Assembly: GCF_019331725.1 (NCBI RefSeq)
Contig: NZ_JAHBBF010000001.1
Coordinates: 310,001 to 374,000 of the forward strand
Direction of reading: 5' to 3'
From: Bifidobacterium saguinibicoloris
Lineage (GTDB): Bacteria > Actinomycetota > Actinomycetes > Actinomycetales > Bifidobacteriaceae
Length of the DNA: 64,000 nt
The translations under genes and the position numbers were made by a program. Under the pieces are notes generated by a model. It did no database searches. It saw nothing but the letters and a program-made list of their open reading frames with translations, and was not told the DNA's origin. Each line of letters opens with the position of its first letter. Position 1 is the stretch's first letter. Below are positions 38,438 through 47,184 of the stretch, in pieces.

Positions 38438-38476
38438 CGTTCTACCGCTTCACGCGGTCGCTGTCTGCGACGGAGA

Positions 38477-40852
38477 TCAGTCGGTGACGGCGCCCTGGTG
38501 GAAGGTGCGGGAGATCACGTCGAGCTGCTGCTCCTTGGTGAGCTTGACGAAGTTCACCGCGTAGCCGGAGACGCGCACGGTCAGGTGCGGGTACTTCTCC
38601 GGGTGCTCGACGGCGTCCTCCATGGTCTCCTTGCGCAGCACGTTGATGTTCGCGTGGTAGAGGCCGTGGCCGTTGCCGGCGTCGAGGATGCCGACGAGGT
38701 TGCCGATGCGCTCCTGCTCGTCGCGGCCGAGGCCATCAGGGGTGATGGTGTTGGTCAGCGAGATGCCGTCGAGCGCGTCGTTGTAGTCGATCTTGCCGAC
38801 GGAGAACATGGACGGCAGCATGCCGTGGGAGTCCATGCCGTTCTCCGGGTTGGCGCCCGGGGCGTACGGGGTGCCCTTCTTGTGGCCGGACGGGAAGGAA
38901 CCGGTGTTCTTGCCGTACTCCACGTTGGAGGTGATCGTCAGGATGGACTGGGTCGGGACGGCGCCGCGGTAGACCGGCAGGCGCTTGACCTGGCCCATGA
39001 CCGTGGAGACGACCCACTTGGCGATGTCGTCGGCGCGGTCGTCGTCGTTGCCGTAGATCGGGAACTCGCCCTCGGTGCGGTAGCCCACGACCAGGTCGTC
39101 GTCGGCGCCCTCGACGTACTCGTACTCGTGGCCCTCGAGGGTCTTGGCCTCGGCGTTGGTGATCGGGTACACCTTGGCGTACTTGATCGCGGCGAGGGAG
39201 TCGGCGGCGATGGACAGACCGGACATGCCGCAACCCAGGGTGCGGTACACCTCCTTGTCGTGCAGGGCCATCTCGATGGACTCGTACGCGTACTTATCGT
39301 GCATGTAGTGGATGATGTTCAGCGCCATCACGTAGGTCTCGGACAGCCATTCGAGAGCCTTCTCGTAGTTGTTCTTGACCTTCTCGTAGTCCAGGGTGCC
39401 GTCGGCCTCCGGGAGGATCGGGTCGATGACGCCCTTGTCGATGACCTGCATGCCGGTCATCTCGTCGCGGCCGCCGTTGATCGCGTACAGCAGCGCCTTG
39501 GCGGAGTTCACGCGGGCGGCGAAGAACTGCATCTGCTTGCCGACGCGCATCGGGGAGACGCAGCAGGCGATGGCCGCGTCGTCGCCCCAGTGGCCGCGGA
39601 TCTCACGGTCGGACTCGTACTGGATGGCGGAGGTGTCGATGGAGATCTTGGCGCAGAAGCGCTTGTAGCCTTCCGGCAGCTTCGGATCCCAGAAGATGGT
39701 GATGTTCGGCTCCGGGCCGGGTCCGAGGTGCTCGAGGGTCAGGGTGTTGAGCAGACGGAACGAGGTCTTGGTGACCAGCGGACGGCCGTCGTCGCCGAAG
39801 CCGGCGTCGGACCAGGTCGCCCAGTAGGGGTCGCCGGAGAAGATGGCGTCGTAGTCCTTGGTGCGCAGGAAGCGGACGATGCGCAGCTTCATGACGATGT
39901 TGTCGATGAGCTCCTGGGCGTCGGTCTCGGTGATCTTGCCGGCCTGGAGGTCGCGCTCGATGTAGCAGTCGAGGAACGCGGAGTTGCGGCCGAAGGACAT
40001 GGCGGCACCGTCCTGGGACTTGATGGAGGCGAGGTAGCCCATGTAGGTCCACTGCACGGCCTCCTGGGCGGTCTGGGCCGGACGGGTCAGGTCGAGGCCA
40101 TACTCGTTGCCGAGGTTGATGAGCTGCTTGAGGGCCTTGATCTGCTCGTCGTGCTCCTCACGGAAGCGGATCCAGTGCTCGATCTCCGGCTCGGTGAAGT
40201 CGTTGCGGTACGGCACGGAGTCCTTGTCGCGCTTCTTGAAGGCGATGAGCTTGTTCACGCCGTACAGGGCCACGCGGCGGTAGTCGCCGATGATGCGGCC
40301 GCGGCCGTAGGCGTCCGGCAGGCCGGTGAGGATCTTGTTGTGGCGGGCCACCTTGATCTGCTTGGTGTACACGCCGAAGACACCGTCGTTGTGGGTCTTG
40401 CGGTACTTGGTGAAGATCTTCTTGATCTCCGGGTCCGGCTCCTTGCCGGCCTCGCGGATGGCCTGCTCGACCATGCGCCAGCCGCCGTTCGGCATCATCG
40501 CGCGCTTGCAGGGGACGTCGGTCTGCAGGCCGACGATCACGTTGTCGACCTCCGGGGAGTCGATGTAGCCGGCCGGGAAGGCATCGATGCCAGCCGGGGT
40601 GTGGGTGTCCACGTCATAGACGCGCTGCTTGCGCTCGACGGCCAGGTAGTTGTCGTCGAGGTACTTCCACAGGTGCTTGGTCTTCTCGGTGGCCGGGGCG
40701 AGGAAGCTCTCGTCGCCGGTGTACGGGGTGTAGTTCTTCTGGATGAAGTCGCGGACATCGATGTCCTTCTGCCAGTTGCCGCCCTCGAAGCCGGCCCACG
40801 CCTTCGCGTCGAGCTCTTCCGCGGTCAGTGCAGCAGATTCAACAGCTGTCAT
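38477..40852 (-). CDS. pflB: Formate C-acetyltransferase (pyruvate formate-lyase)
   Basis: A 791-aa glycyl radical enzyme that converts pyruvate and CoA to acetyl-CoA and formate, the ATP-yielding branch beside lactate in bifidobacteria. The catalytic Cys pair is in [11 protein letters not shown] near residues 430-431. The radical glycine is in [10 protein letters not shown] near 762. AAGGAG 5 nt before the ATG at 40852 supports it; an in-frame GTG lies two codons upstream. A CRP/GlxR-type operator lies at 40949-40964. Confidence 0.97.
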   Translation of the reverse strand: MTAVESAALTAEELDAKAWAGFEGGNWQKDIDVRDFIQKNYTPYTGDESFLAPATEKTKHLWKYLDDNYLAVERKQRVYDVDTHTPAGIDAFPAGYIDSPEVDNVIVGLQTDVPCKRAMMPNGGWRMVEQAIREAGKEPDPEIKKIFTKYRKTHNDGVFGVYTKQIKVARHNKILTGLPDAYGRGRIIGDYRRVALYGVNKLIAFKKRDKDSVPYRNDFTEPEIEHWIRFREEHDEQIKALKQLINLGNEYGLDLTRPAQTAQEAVQWTYMGYLASIKSQDGAAMSFGRNSAFLDCYIERDLQAGKITETDAQELIDNIVMKLRIVRFLRTKDYDAIFSGDPYWATWSDAGFGDDGRPLVTKTSFRLLNTLTLEHLGPGPEPNITIFWDPKLPEGYKRFCAKISIDTSAIQYESDREIRGHWGDDAAIACCVSPMRVGKQMQFFAARVNSAKALLYAINGGRDEMTGMQVIDKGVIDPILPEADGTLDYEKVKNNYEKALEWLSETYVMALNIIHYMHDKYAYESIEMALHDKEVYRTLGCGMSGLSIAADSLAAIKYAKVYPITNAEAKTLEGHEYEYVEGADDDLVVGYRTEGEFPIYGNDDDRADDIAKWVVSTVMGQVKRLPVYRGAVPTQSILTITSNVEYGKNTGSFPSGHKKGTPYAPGANPENGMDSHGMLPSMFSVGKIDYNDALDGISLTNTITPDGLGRDEQERIGNLVGILDAGNGHGLYHANINVLRKETMEDAVEHPEKYPHLTVRVSGYAVNFVKLTKEQQLDVISRTFHQGAVTD

Positions 40853-40948
40853 TTCCACTCCTTGGTGTTGTATCTTGTTGCCGACGCACCTTCGTCGTCG
40901 TTGGTTTTAAGTCTAGCTGTACGTATCTGGCAAAAGGTTCAAAAAGCG

Positions 40949-40964
40949 CGTGAGCTATATCACA
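40949..40964 (-). promoter_or_regulatory. CRP/GlxR-type operator upstream of pflB
   Basis: On the pflB strand the site reads TGTGATATAGCTCACG. It matches the actinobacterial CRP consensus TGTGANNTANNTCACA at all but the last base. Its centre is about 105 bp before the pflB ATG, upstream of an AT-rich promoter region. It suggests control by a cAMP receptor-like or FNR-like regulator. Confidence 0.6.
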
Positions 40965-41068
40965 TTGCGTTATCGTTCACACGACTTACCGGAGCAAGAC
41001 GCCTGCAAACGTTCCCGCAAACGCAACCGGCCGTTCCCGCAACGCCGCGGATATGCCCGGAAACGGCG

Positions 41069-41111
41069 AGGGCGCCTTGCGAACCGCTTGACACGGCCCG
41101 TAAGGCGCCCT
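41069..41111 (-). terminator. Hairpin after the 67-aa small gene
   Basis: AGGGCGCCTT (41069-41078) pairs perfectly with 41102-41111 across a 23-nt loop, 11 bp after the stop at 41123. There is no T-run. It separates this gene from the pflB promoter. Confidence 0.55.
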
Positions 41112-41122
41112 GGACGATGCCG

Positions 41123-41326
41123 TCAGCGTCCGTCGTCACCCCAGCGCAGGTTCCACTGACGGTCCTGCTCCTTCCACAGGGTTTCCCGATCCTGGAAAAT
41201 CTTCCACGCGTCGAGCGCGTCCTCGCGGCTGCGGTACGGCCCCATGCGCTGCTCGATCGGCGATTGGGGGCCGAGCTCCGGCTCCCCCGTGCGGATGTTG
41301 AAATACCACTGCTTGCCGTCGGTCAT
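41123..41326 (-). CDS. Small conserved actinobacterial protein (SPOR-like)
   Basis: A 67-aa basic and aromatic protein. It contains QWYFNIRTGEPELG and QRMGPYRSREDALDAW, the latter like the GPYxxxxEA motif of SPOR-type and related small actinobacterial proteins. No membrane segment or signal is seen. AAGGGAAG precedes the ATG at 41326. It follows nadE on the same strand with an 80-bp gap. Function unknown. Confidence 0.75.
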   Translation of the reverse strand: MTDGKQWYFNIRTGEPELGPQSPIEQRMGPYRSREDALDAWKIFQDRETLWKEQDRQWNLRWGDDGR

Positions 41327-41406
41327 GATCGGCTTCCTTCCCTTCCTTGATGAGTGCGGCCGCGGCCGGAACGGGCATCCGGCCGCGACCGCCCTGTTCG
41401 ATCGGG

Positions 41407-43104
41407 CTATTCGCGGAACGCGTTGGTGATGGGCAGGCGACGGTCGCGTCCGAACGCCAGCGCCGTGACCTTCGGTCCGAGCGGATACTGGCGGCGCTTC
41501 CATTCGGCCCGGTCCACGAGCCTCATCACGGTGTCGACCGTCGCCTCGTCGAAGCCGTCGGCGAGCAGGTCGGCGCGTCCGTGCGCGTGCTCGATGTACG
41601 CGGCGAGCACCTTGTCCAGCAGCGCGTATTCGGGCAGCGAATCGGAATCCTTCTGTCCGGGGCGCAGTTCGGCGCTCGGCGCCTTCTCGATGGAGGAGAC
41701 AGGGATCATCACGCCGTCCTTGAGCGGGACGCCGGGGTTGCCCTCCTCGTTGCCGACGACCTTCAGGCCGCCGATGCCGACGCCCGCGGCAGCCGCCTTG
41801 TTGCGCCAGCGGGCGAGCTCCCACACGCGGGTCTTGAGCAGGTCCTTGATGGGCGCGTAGCCGCCCACCGCGTCGCCGTAGATCGTGGAGTAGCCGCAGG
41901 CGAGCTCGGACTTGTTGCCGGTGGCCACGGCGAGCAGCCCCTTGGAGTTGGAGTAGGCCATGACGATGACGCCGCGGATGCGCGCCTGCAGGTTCTCGGC
42001 GGCCACGCCGTCGAGGTGCAGCTGCCGCTGGTAGGCGTCGAACAGCGGTTCGATGGGCTGGACGTCGTAGTGGGCGCCGATGTTCGCCGCGAGGTCCGCG
42101 GCGTCGTCCTTGGAACCGTCGGAGGAGTACATGGACGGCATGGAGATGCCGTGCACGTTGCCGCCGCCGACGGCGTCCGCCGCCATCGCCGCCACGAGCG
42201 CGGAGTCGATGCCGCCGGACAGGCCGAGCGTGACGCCGGTGAACCGGTTCTTCGCCATGTAGTCCTTGAGGCCGAGCACGCAGGCGGTGTACACCTCCTC
42301 GTCCGGGTCCGGCGCCGGGGCGATGGTGGTCTTCGCCTGGTGGATGTGCTCGCTGTCCAGCGTCCAGTAGGACAGGTCCTCCATGAACATGGGGCTGCGT
42401 TCGAGCAGTTCGCCCGTGGCGTCCACCACGAAGCTGCCGCCGTCGAAGACGAGGTCGTCCTGGCCGCCCACCTGGTTCACGTAGAGGAGCGGGGCGCCGA
42501 CCTCGGCGGCGCGTCGACGTGCGAGTTCGGTGCGCACGTCGGTCTTGCCTTCCTCGTACGGGGAGCCGTTGATGGTGACGAGCGCGTCGATGTCGCGTCC
42601 GGCGAGTTCGGCCACGGGGCCGCCGTCCTGCCAGATGTCCTCGCAGATGGCCACGCCGAGGCGCACGCCGTCGACGTCGAGCACGACGGAGCGTTCGCCT
42701 GCCTTGAAGATGCGGAATTCGTCGAAGACGCCGTAGTTGGGCAGGAAGTGCTTGTCGTAGCCGGCCCAGACGACGCCCTCGTGCAGTACGACGAGGCGGT
42801 TGTACGGCTTGTCCGTGGCATGGTCCGTGCCGACGGTACCGACGACCACGTACAGTCCGCCGAGACCGTCGTGTTTGAGGGCGGACGCCAGTTCGTTCGC
42901 CTTGTCCCATGCGGCCTGACGGAAGGTGCGGCGCAGCGCGAGATCCTCGATCGGGTATCCGGTGAGGGTCATTTCGGGGAAGACGACGACCTGCGCGTCG
43001 CCGCGGGCCGCCTTGCGGGAGTAGTCGAGCACCTTGTCCGCGTTGGCGTCGAGCGCGCCGACGCACGTGTCGATCTGTGCGAGTGCGAAACGAATCTGTG
43101 TCAT
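41407..43104 (-). CDS. nadE: Glutamine-dependent NAD+ synthetase
   Basis: A 565-aa two-domain enzyme that amidates nicotinic acid adenine dinucleotide to NAD+. The N-terminal nitrilase-type glutaminase domain has the triad Glu44 (VFPEMTL), Lys118 (YDKHFLPNYG) and Cys154 (VAICEDIWQDGG). The C-terminal synthetase domain has the PP-loop LSGGIDSAL (296-301) and VATGNKSELACGY. TGGAGG precedes the ATG at 43104. A -10-like TACACT directly abuts it. Confidence 0.96.
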   Translation of the reverse strand: MTQIRFALAQIDTCVGALDANADKVLDYSRKAARGDAQVVVFPEMTLTGYPIEDLALRRTFRQAAWDKANELASALKHDGLGGLYVVVGTVGTDHATDKPYNRLVVLHEGVVWAGYDKHFLPNYGVFDEFRIFKAGERSVVLDVDGVRLGVAICEDIWQDGGPVAELAGRDIDALVTINGSPYEEGKTDVRTELARRRAAEVGAPLLYVNQVGGQDDLVFDGGSFVVDATGELLERSPMFMEDLSYWTLDSEHIHQAKTTIAPAPDPDEEVYTACVLGLKDYMAKNRFTGVTLGLSGGIDSALVAAMAADAVGGGNVHGISMPSMYSSDGSKDDAADLAANIGAHYDVQPIEPLFDAYQRQLHLDGVAAENLQARIRGVIVMAYSNSKGLLAVATGNKSELACGYSTIYGDAVGGYAPIKDLLKTRVWELARWRNKAAAAGVGIGGLKVVGNEEGNPGVPLKDGVMIPVSSIEKAPSAELRPGQKDSDSLPEYALLDKVLAAYIEHAHGRADLLADGFDEATVDTVMRLVDRAEWKRRQYPLGPKVTALAFGRDRRLPITNAFRE

Positions 43105-43141
43105 GGTCCTCCAGTGTAGTGCGCCCGGCGTCTGGCGCGGT

Positions 43142-44293
43142 TCAGCGCAGTTCGTCCAGGACGCGCAGGGCGGCGTTCACGTAGAACTCCACGAACGTGG
43201 GGATGGACGCGTCCAATCCCACGAAACGCGGGCTGTGCCAGTCGGCGCATCCCTCCTTGCCGTTCGAGCCGACGAACGCGAACACGGAGCGCGTCACGTC
43301 GGCGAACTCGCAGAAGTCCTCCCCCGCCATCGAGGGACGGATCGGCTCGAGCCGCGCGTAGTCGCGCACGTCCTCGGCGACGGCGCGCGCCAGCGGCGCG
43401 TCGGAGACGACGGGGTCCTGGAAGTCGTCCCACTCCACGTCGGCCGTGATGCCGAACGCCTCGGCCGTATGGGAGACGATCGCCCTGAACCGGCGTTCGG
43501 CGAGCAGGCTGTCCTCCTTGTGGAAGTAGCGCACGGTGCCCTGGAAGCCGGATTCCGCAGGCACGACGTTCCACACGCGGCCGCCGTGCACCTCGGTGAC
43601 GGACAGAACGAGCGGATGGAGCGCGTTGACGTTCCGGCTGACGATGGTCTGCAGCTCGAGCACCATGGCGGCCATCGCCTCGATGGGCCCGGTGCCCTTG
43701 TGCGGATATCCGGCGTGCGTGCCGTCCGCGTGGAGCGTGACCTGGAAGCGCACGCAACCGGCCATCATCGGCTCGACGCCCACCGCGATCTCGCCGGGCG
43801 CATAGTTGGGGTTGTTGTGCGTGCCGATGATGGCGTCCACGTCGTCGAGCAGCCCCGCCTCGATCATCGCGCGGGCGCCCTGGCCGGTCTCCTCGCTCGG
43901 TTGGAAGAGGATCTTGACGGATCCGGCGAACCGGTCGCGATGGTCGGCCAGCCAGAACGCGGCGCCGAGCAGACCGGTCATGTGCAGGTCGTGGCCGCAT
44001 CCGTGCATGACGCCCTGGTTGACGGATGCGAACGGCAGCCCCGTGTCCTCCACGATGGGCAGGCCGTCGATGTCGGCGCGCAGCGCGACGCGCGGGCCCT
44101 GCCCGCCCTCGCCGCGGATGAGGCCGACGACGCCGGTCTCCAACGGGTTCTCGAGGATCTCCACGCCGTGGGCGCGCAGCTGGTCGGCCAGATAGATGCT
44201 GGTGTCGGTCTCCTTGAAGCTGCGTTCGGGGTGGGCGTGCAGGTAGTGGCGGATGTCGATGAGGCTGGAATCGGTTTCGATGTGTTCGCTCAT
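43142..44293 (-). CDS. M20-family amidohydrolase/peptidase
   Basis: A 383-aa metal-dependent amidohydrolase resembling N-acyl amino acid amidases (IAA-Leu/hippurate hydrolase type). Metal-site stretches are LRADIDGLPI (71-80), MHGCGHDLHMTG (96-107), PSEETGQGA and a C-terminal H in WHSPRF. The usual PSMAGEDF is present. The ATG at 44293 has AGGAGG only one base before it, an unusually tight spacing. TACTGT lies 7 nt upstream, so a leaderless transcript is likely. It is divergent from the HAD phosphatase. The substrate is unknown. Confidence 0.88.
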   Translation of the reverse strand: MSEHIETDSSLIDIRHYLHAHPERSFKETDTSIYLADQLRAHGVEILENPLETGVVGLIRGEGGQGPRVALRADIDGLPIVEDTGLPFASVNQGVMHGCGHDLHMTGLLGAAFWLADHRDRFAGSVKILFQPSEETGQGARAMIEAGLLDDVDAIIGTHNNPNYAPGEIAVGVEPMMAGCVRFQVTLHADGTHAGYPHKGTGPIEAMAAMVLELQTIVSRNVNALHPLVLSVTEVHGGRVWNVVPAESGFQGTVRYFHKEDSLLAERRFRAIVSHTAEAFGITADVEWDDFQDPVVSDAPLARAVAEDVRDYARLEPIRPSMAGEDFCEFADVTRSVFAFVGSNGKEGCADWHSPRFVGLDASIPTFVEFYVNAALRVLDELR

Positions 44294-44346
44294 GCCTCCT
44301 ACAGTACGCCGCGCATCGGGGATGCGCCGGCCCGGTCCGCCGACCT

Positions 44347-44352
44347 GTAGAC
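44347..44352 (+). promoter_or_regulatory. -10 element of the HAD phosphatase promoter
   Basis: TAGACT fits a bifidobacterial -10 hexamer, with transcription predicted near 44359 and the GTG start 38 nt later. The promoter is back to back with the leaderless-type promoter of the M20 gene. Confidence 0.4.
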
Positions 44353-44396
44353 TGGGAGGCGGCAGACATATGGACGATGGAAAACGGAGGTGCGTC

Positions 44397-45206
44397 GTGG
44401 CTGTCGCAGGTTCGGATATCAAAGGCGTGTTCTTCGACATCGACGGCACGTTGACGAGCTTCGTCACGCATGTCGTCCCCGATTCGACGATCGACGCGCT
44501 GCGCCGGCTGCAGGCCAAGGGCGTCAAGGTGTTCATCTGCTCGGGACGTGCGCCGAGCCACATGACCGTCGTGCTCGACACGATCCCGATCACGTTCGAC
44601 GGCATCGTGGGCCTCAACGGCCAGTATTGCTGCGACGACCACGGCTTCCTCGAGAAGCAGCCTCTCGACATGGACGACATCCGCACCATCACCGCATGGC
44701 TGGACGCGCACCCGGACGTGGTGGCGAACTACTGCGAATCGGACTACGTATACTTCAACCGGATCAACGACGCATTGCGCGAGACGTGGCGCCAACTCGG
44801 CAAGACCGCGCCGAAGGTGAACCTGGACGACCCGCACACGCGCCCGCTCGAACACGAGACCTTCCAGATCAGCCCGTACGTGGACGAGGCGACGCAGGCG
44901 GAGATCGTCTCCCTGTGCCGCAACATCCAGGGCGTGCGGTGGCATCCGAACTTCGTCGACCTCATCCCGGCGGACGGCGGCAAGCCGCGCGGCATCGAAC
45001 GGTTCATGCGCCATTACGGCTGGACGCGCGAACAAGTCATGGCGTTCGGCGACGGCGGCAACGACACGACGATGCTCGCGTTCGCCGGCATCGGCGTGGC
45101 GATGGGCAACGCCTCCGAGGAGCCGAAGCGCGCGGCCGACTACGTCACCGACGACGTCGACCATGACGGCGTGCTGCACGCGCTCGAGCATTTCGGCGTG
45201 CTGTGA
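44397..45206 (+). CDS. HAD-superfamily phosphatase, Cof type
   Basis: A 269-aa HAD hydrolase. Motif I is FFDIDGTLT with Asp14 and Asp16, motif II is FICSGRAP, and motif IV is FGDGGNDTTML near residue 219. A C2B-type cap lies in the middle. It dephosphorylates sugar phosphates, flavin mononucleotide or similar; the substrate is unknown. The frame begins earlier with an ATG at 44370, but ACGGAGG 6 nt before GTG 44397 marks the better start. Confidence 0.9.
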   Translation: MAVAGSDIKGVFFDIDGTLTSFVTHVVPDSTIDALRRLQAKGVKVFICSGRAPSHMTVVLDTIPITFDGIVGLNGQYCCDDHGFLEKQPLDMDDIRTITAWLDAHPDVVANYCESDYVYFNRINDALRETWRQLGKTAPKVNLDDPHTRPLEHETFQISPYVDEATQAEIVSLCRNIQGVRWHPNFVDLIPADGGKPRGIERFMRHYGWTREQVMAFGDGGNDTTMLAFAGIGVAMGNASEEPKRAADYVTDDVDHDGVLHALEHFGVL

Positions 45207-45302
45207 CGGACGCGGGCGGACGCACGGCGGATACGCCGTGACGGACGGACATCGGATGCGTACGCATCGGACGTGCACGCATCGGAACGCGTGCGGAAAC
45301 GT

Positions 45303-45340
45303 GTGAGGCGGCCCTCCCCCATCGGGAAGGGCCGCCTCAC
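45303..45340. terminator. Bidirectional terminator between the HAD gene and ppiB
   Basis: A perfect 13-bp stem GTGAGGCGGCCCT with its complement (45328-45340) and a 12-nt loop lies between two convergent stops. It can serve both genes. Confidence 0.75.
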
Positions 45341-45380
45341 GCATAGCACGCCGCCGAAGCCGTCGGCGTGCGGAATCGGG

Positions 45381-45920
45381 TCACTTGACCACTTCGACGG
45401 ACAGGATGCCGGCCGGCTCGGTAGGACGGTCCATACGGTCGGTGGGCAGCGCCTCGAGCTTGTCGACCACGGCCTTGGAGGCGTCGTCGGCGACCTCGCC
45501 GAAGATGGTGTGGTGGCCGTCGAGCCACGGGGTGGGCACGGTGGTGATGAAGAACTGGGAGCCGTTGGTGCCGTGGACCTTGCCGTCCATGCCGCGACGC
45601 AGACCGGCGTTCGCCATGGCGAGCAGGTACGGGTGGTCGAACTTCAGGGACGGGTCGATCTCGTCGTCGAAATCGTAGCCGGGGCCGCCGGTGCCGGTGC
45701 CGAGCGGGCAGCCGCCCTGAATCATGAAGTCCTTGATGATGCGGTGGAAGGTGAGACCGTCGTAGAACGGCTCGTGGGAGGGCTGGCCGGTCATCGGGTC
45801 GGTCCACTCCTTCTCGCCGGTGGCGAGGCCGAGGAAGTTCTTGACCGTCTCCGGGGCCTTGTCGTCGAACAGGTTGATGGTGATGTCACCTTCGGAGGTG
45901 TGCATGATGATAGTGCTCAT
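45381..45920 (-). CDS. ppiB: Cyclophilin-type peptidyl-prolyl cis-trans isomerase
   Basis: A 179-aa cytoplasmic cyclophilin. Core motifs are [13 protein letters not shown] with the catalytic Arg and the [11 protein letters not shown] strand, then the [11 protein letters not shown] loop. No signal peptide is seen. A -10-like TATGAC lies at 45934-45939, just before the leader, overlapping by one base the first copy of the 22-bp repeat described below. Confidence 0.95.
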   Translation of the reverse strand: MSTIIMHTSEGDITINLFDDKAPETVKNFLGLATGEKEWTDPMTGQPSHEPFYDGLTFHRIIKDFMIQGGCPLGTGTGGPGYDFDDEIDPSLKFDHPYLLAMANAGLRRGMDGKVHGTNGSQFFITTVPTPWLDGHHTIFGEVADDASKAVVDKLEALPTDRMDRPTEPAGILSVEVVK

Positions 45921-45938
45921 AGGTCATGAGTGTGTCAT

Positions 45939-45960
45939 AGCCGCAAGACGGCGATGGCCC
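45939..45960. repeat. 22-bp direct repeat, left copy
   Basis: The sequence beginning AGCCGCAAGACGGCG is repeated exactly at 47044-47065. This copy lies next to the ppiB promoter. Confidence 0.85.
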
Positions 45961-46072
45961 CGGCGTCGGCGCATCGACGCATGCCAGGCGCGGGCGTTTC
46001 GCCGTTGCGCGGCGACACGGATGTTGCGGAATAACACGGATGGCTCGACAAGGTGCGACGGCCACGGCGTGG

Positions 46073-46193
46073 TATTCTGGCAGTTGAGCTGCAGCATCTG
46101 ACCACGCTGCACGCTCATAAGAGACGTAGTTCATGGTACTGTCTCCTTGGTATTGAGCGGCCGCAAGTCCTACGACTTGCGGCCGTTCGTGTT
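46073..46193 (+). ncRNA. Candidate small RNA with three stem-loops and terminator
   Basis: An extended -10 element TGGTATTCT (TATTCT at 46073-46078) predicts a start near 46085. The RNA would then fold into SL1 (46086-46116, 10 bp with one bulge), SL2 (46121-46145, 8 bp with one bulge) and SL3 (46158-46185, a perfect 12-bp stem CGGCCGCAAGTC with a 4-nt loop). TTCGTGTT follows, so SL3 looks like an intrinsic terminator. Length is about 109 nt. A 7-codon frame (MVLSPWY) lies between SL2 and SL3, but no gene follows for it to control. I do not recognise the RNA family. Confidence 0.5.
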
Positions 46194-46399
46194 ACCCACC
46201 GTGGCTCGTGGTTACGAGCAAGGTTACGGCGGATGAGATTGGAGATCCATCAGTCGGGGTTGCGTAAGGAAACGGGGCCTCATCCGGGCTGTGCCATCAG
46301 CGCGTTGGCGGGTTATTCCACGTGCACCGCCTGCACACCACCTGCGCACCGCCACGTACCGGGCGTATACCAGTCGCGCACCGGTCGCGCCACCCATCA

Positions 46400-46940
46400 T
46401 GTTGCGCCCGTTTCTACAGAATCGGACGCAACACACGCCCAACCCCCGAGCGAAACATCCGTTCCTACAGAATCGGACGCACGGACGCCCGATCAGCACC
46501 ACGAAACGTCCGTTCCTATAGAATCGGGCACAACACAGACCCAATCCGCAGGCAAAACAACCGTTCCTACAGAATCGGACGCACGGACGCCCGACCAGCA
46601 CCACGAAACGTCCGTTCCTACAGAATCGGACGCAACACGGGATGCAGTTCAAAAGCCTGGGACCCGGAACGCGGAAACACCCATTTCAATCACTCCGGAC
46701 CAACCGGGCATGGGCCGGAACGCGGAAACACATCTTCACAGCGTTCCGGAGTCACGAATCGAGGACCCGGAACGCGAAACCGCCCCTCATGCTCGTTCCG
46801 GACCAACCGTCCCTGGTCCGGAACGCAACCGAGGCCCTCGTTCTCACTCCGGGACCACAAATCAAGAACCCGGAACGCGGAATCACCCGCACACGTCGTT
46901 CCGGCCCAACCAAGCACGGGCCGGAACTCAACGACAGCCC
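46400..46940. repeat. Tandem array of eleven 51-52 bp units
   Basis: Five units carry TACAGAATCGGACGCA-like cores at 46416, 46467, 46518, 46569 and 46620, exactly 51 bp apart. Six units carry CCGGAAC cores at 46664, 46715, 46767, 46818, 46870 and 46921, 51 or 52 bp apart. In the second group every other unit is part of an inverted repeat of the type GTTCCGGACCA to TGGTCCGGAAC. The two sets look like diverged subfamilies of one minisatellite. Confidence 0.85.
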
Positions 46941-47043
46941 CCATCCTCGTTCCGGTGCCACTCATCGCGTCCCGATCCCGTTCGCCGCACGGCAGACACA
47001 CATCAGCCGCACATCGGACACACCGCCGGAACCGGCGAGGCGA

Positions 47044-47065
47044 AGCCGCAAGACGGCGATGGCCC
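47044..47065. repeat. 22-bp direct repeat, right copy
   Basis: Exact copy of 45939-45960. It runs into the left arm of the large hairpin that begins at 47057. Confidence 0.85.
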
Positions 47066-47109
47066 GCGTCCCCTCCCGCACGACGTGCGGGAGGGGACGC
47101 GGGCCATCG
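47057..47109 (-). terminator. 25-bp perfect hairpin after metI
   Basis: Arms 47057-47081 and 47085-47109 pair without mismatch around a 3-nt loop, 75 bp past the metI stop. It is the strongest hairpin in the window. No T-run follows. It probably ends the metQNI transcript. Confidence 0.75.
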
Positions 47110-47184
47110 AACCGGATATCCGTAAACGGGGCACGGACCGGACAGCATCCGCCTATCGGCCCGTCCCGGAATAGGCCGTCCCGG

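Larger units (their letters stand above)
45921..47184. other. 1.26-kb non-coding island between ppiB and metI
   Basis: No convincing protein gene is present. Long frames exist on both strands, but their third-base composition is near 50 percent GC, unlike real genes here. The stretch holds a 22-bp direct repeat at both ends, a candidate sRNA, an 11-unit 51-bp repeat array and a 25-bp hairpin. Each is listed separately. Confidence 0.7.

Noticed and set aside
37388..41350. 1320-aa plus-strand frame
   Set aside because: It lies antisense to pflA, pflB and the 67-aa gene, all with clear family motifs. High-GC antisense frames are common here.
46133..46156. Leader peptide MVLSPWY with attenuator
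   Set aside because: The 7-codon frame sits before a terminator hairpin, but no biosynthetic gene follows on the plus strand, and the Trp/Tyr content is too small for a control function.
46400..46640. CRISPR array (22-bp cores with about 29-bp spacers)
   Set aside because: Two of the apparent spacers are nearly identical to each other, the cores vary, the whole 51-bp unit is repeated, and no cas genes are in the window. A tandem minisatellite explains it better.
46224..46652. Minus-strand Cys-rich 142-aa frame with 17-residue repeats
   Set aside because: It starts at TTG without an SD and simply reflects the minisatellite on the other strand.
46053..47174. Long plus-strand frame with TSVPTESDA-like repeats
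   Set aside because: Third-base composition is far from that of real genes here, there is no good SD, the unit length shifts from 51 to 52 bp and would break the repeat frame, and it covers the sRNA candidate and a terminator hairpin.
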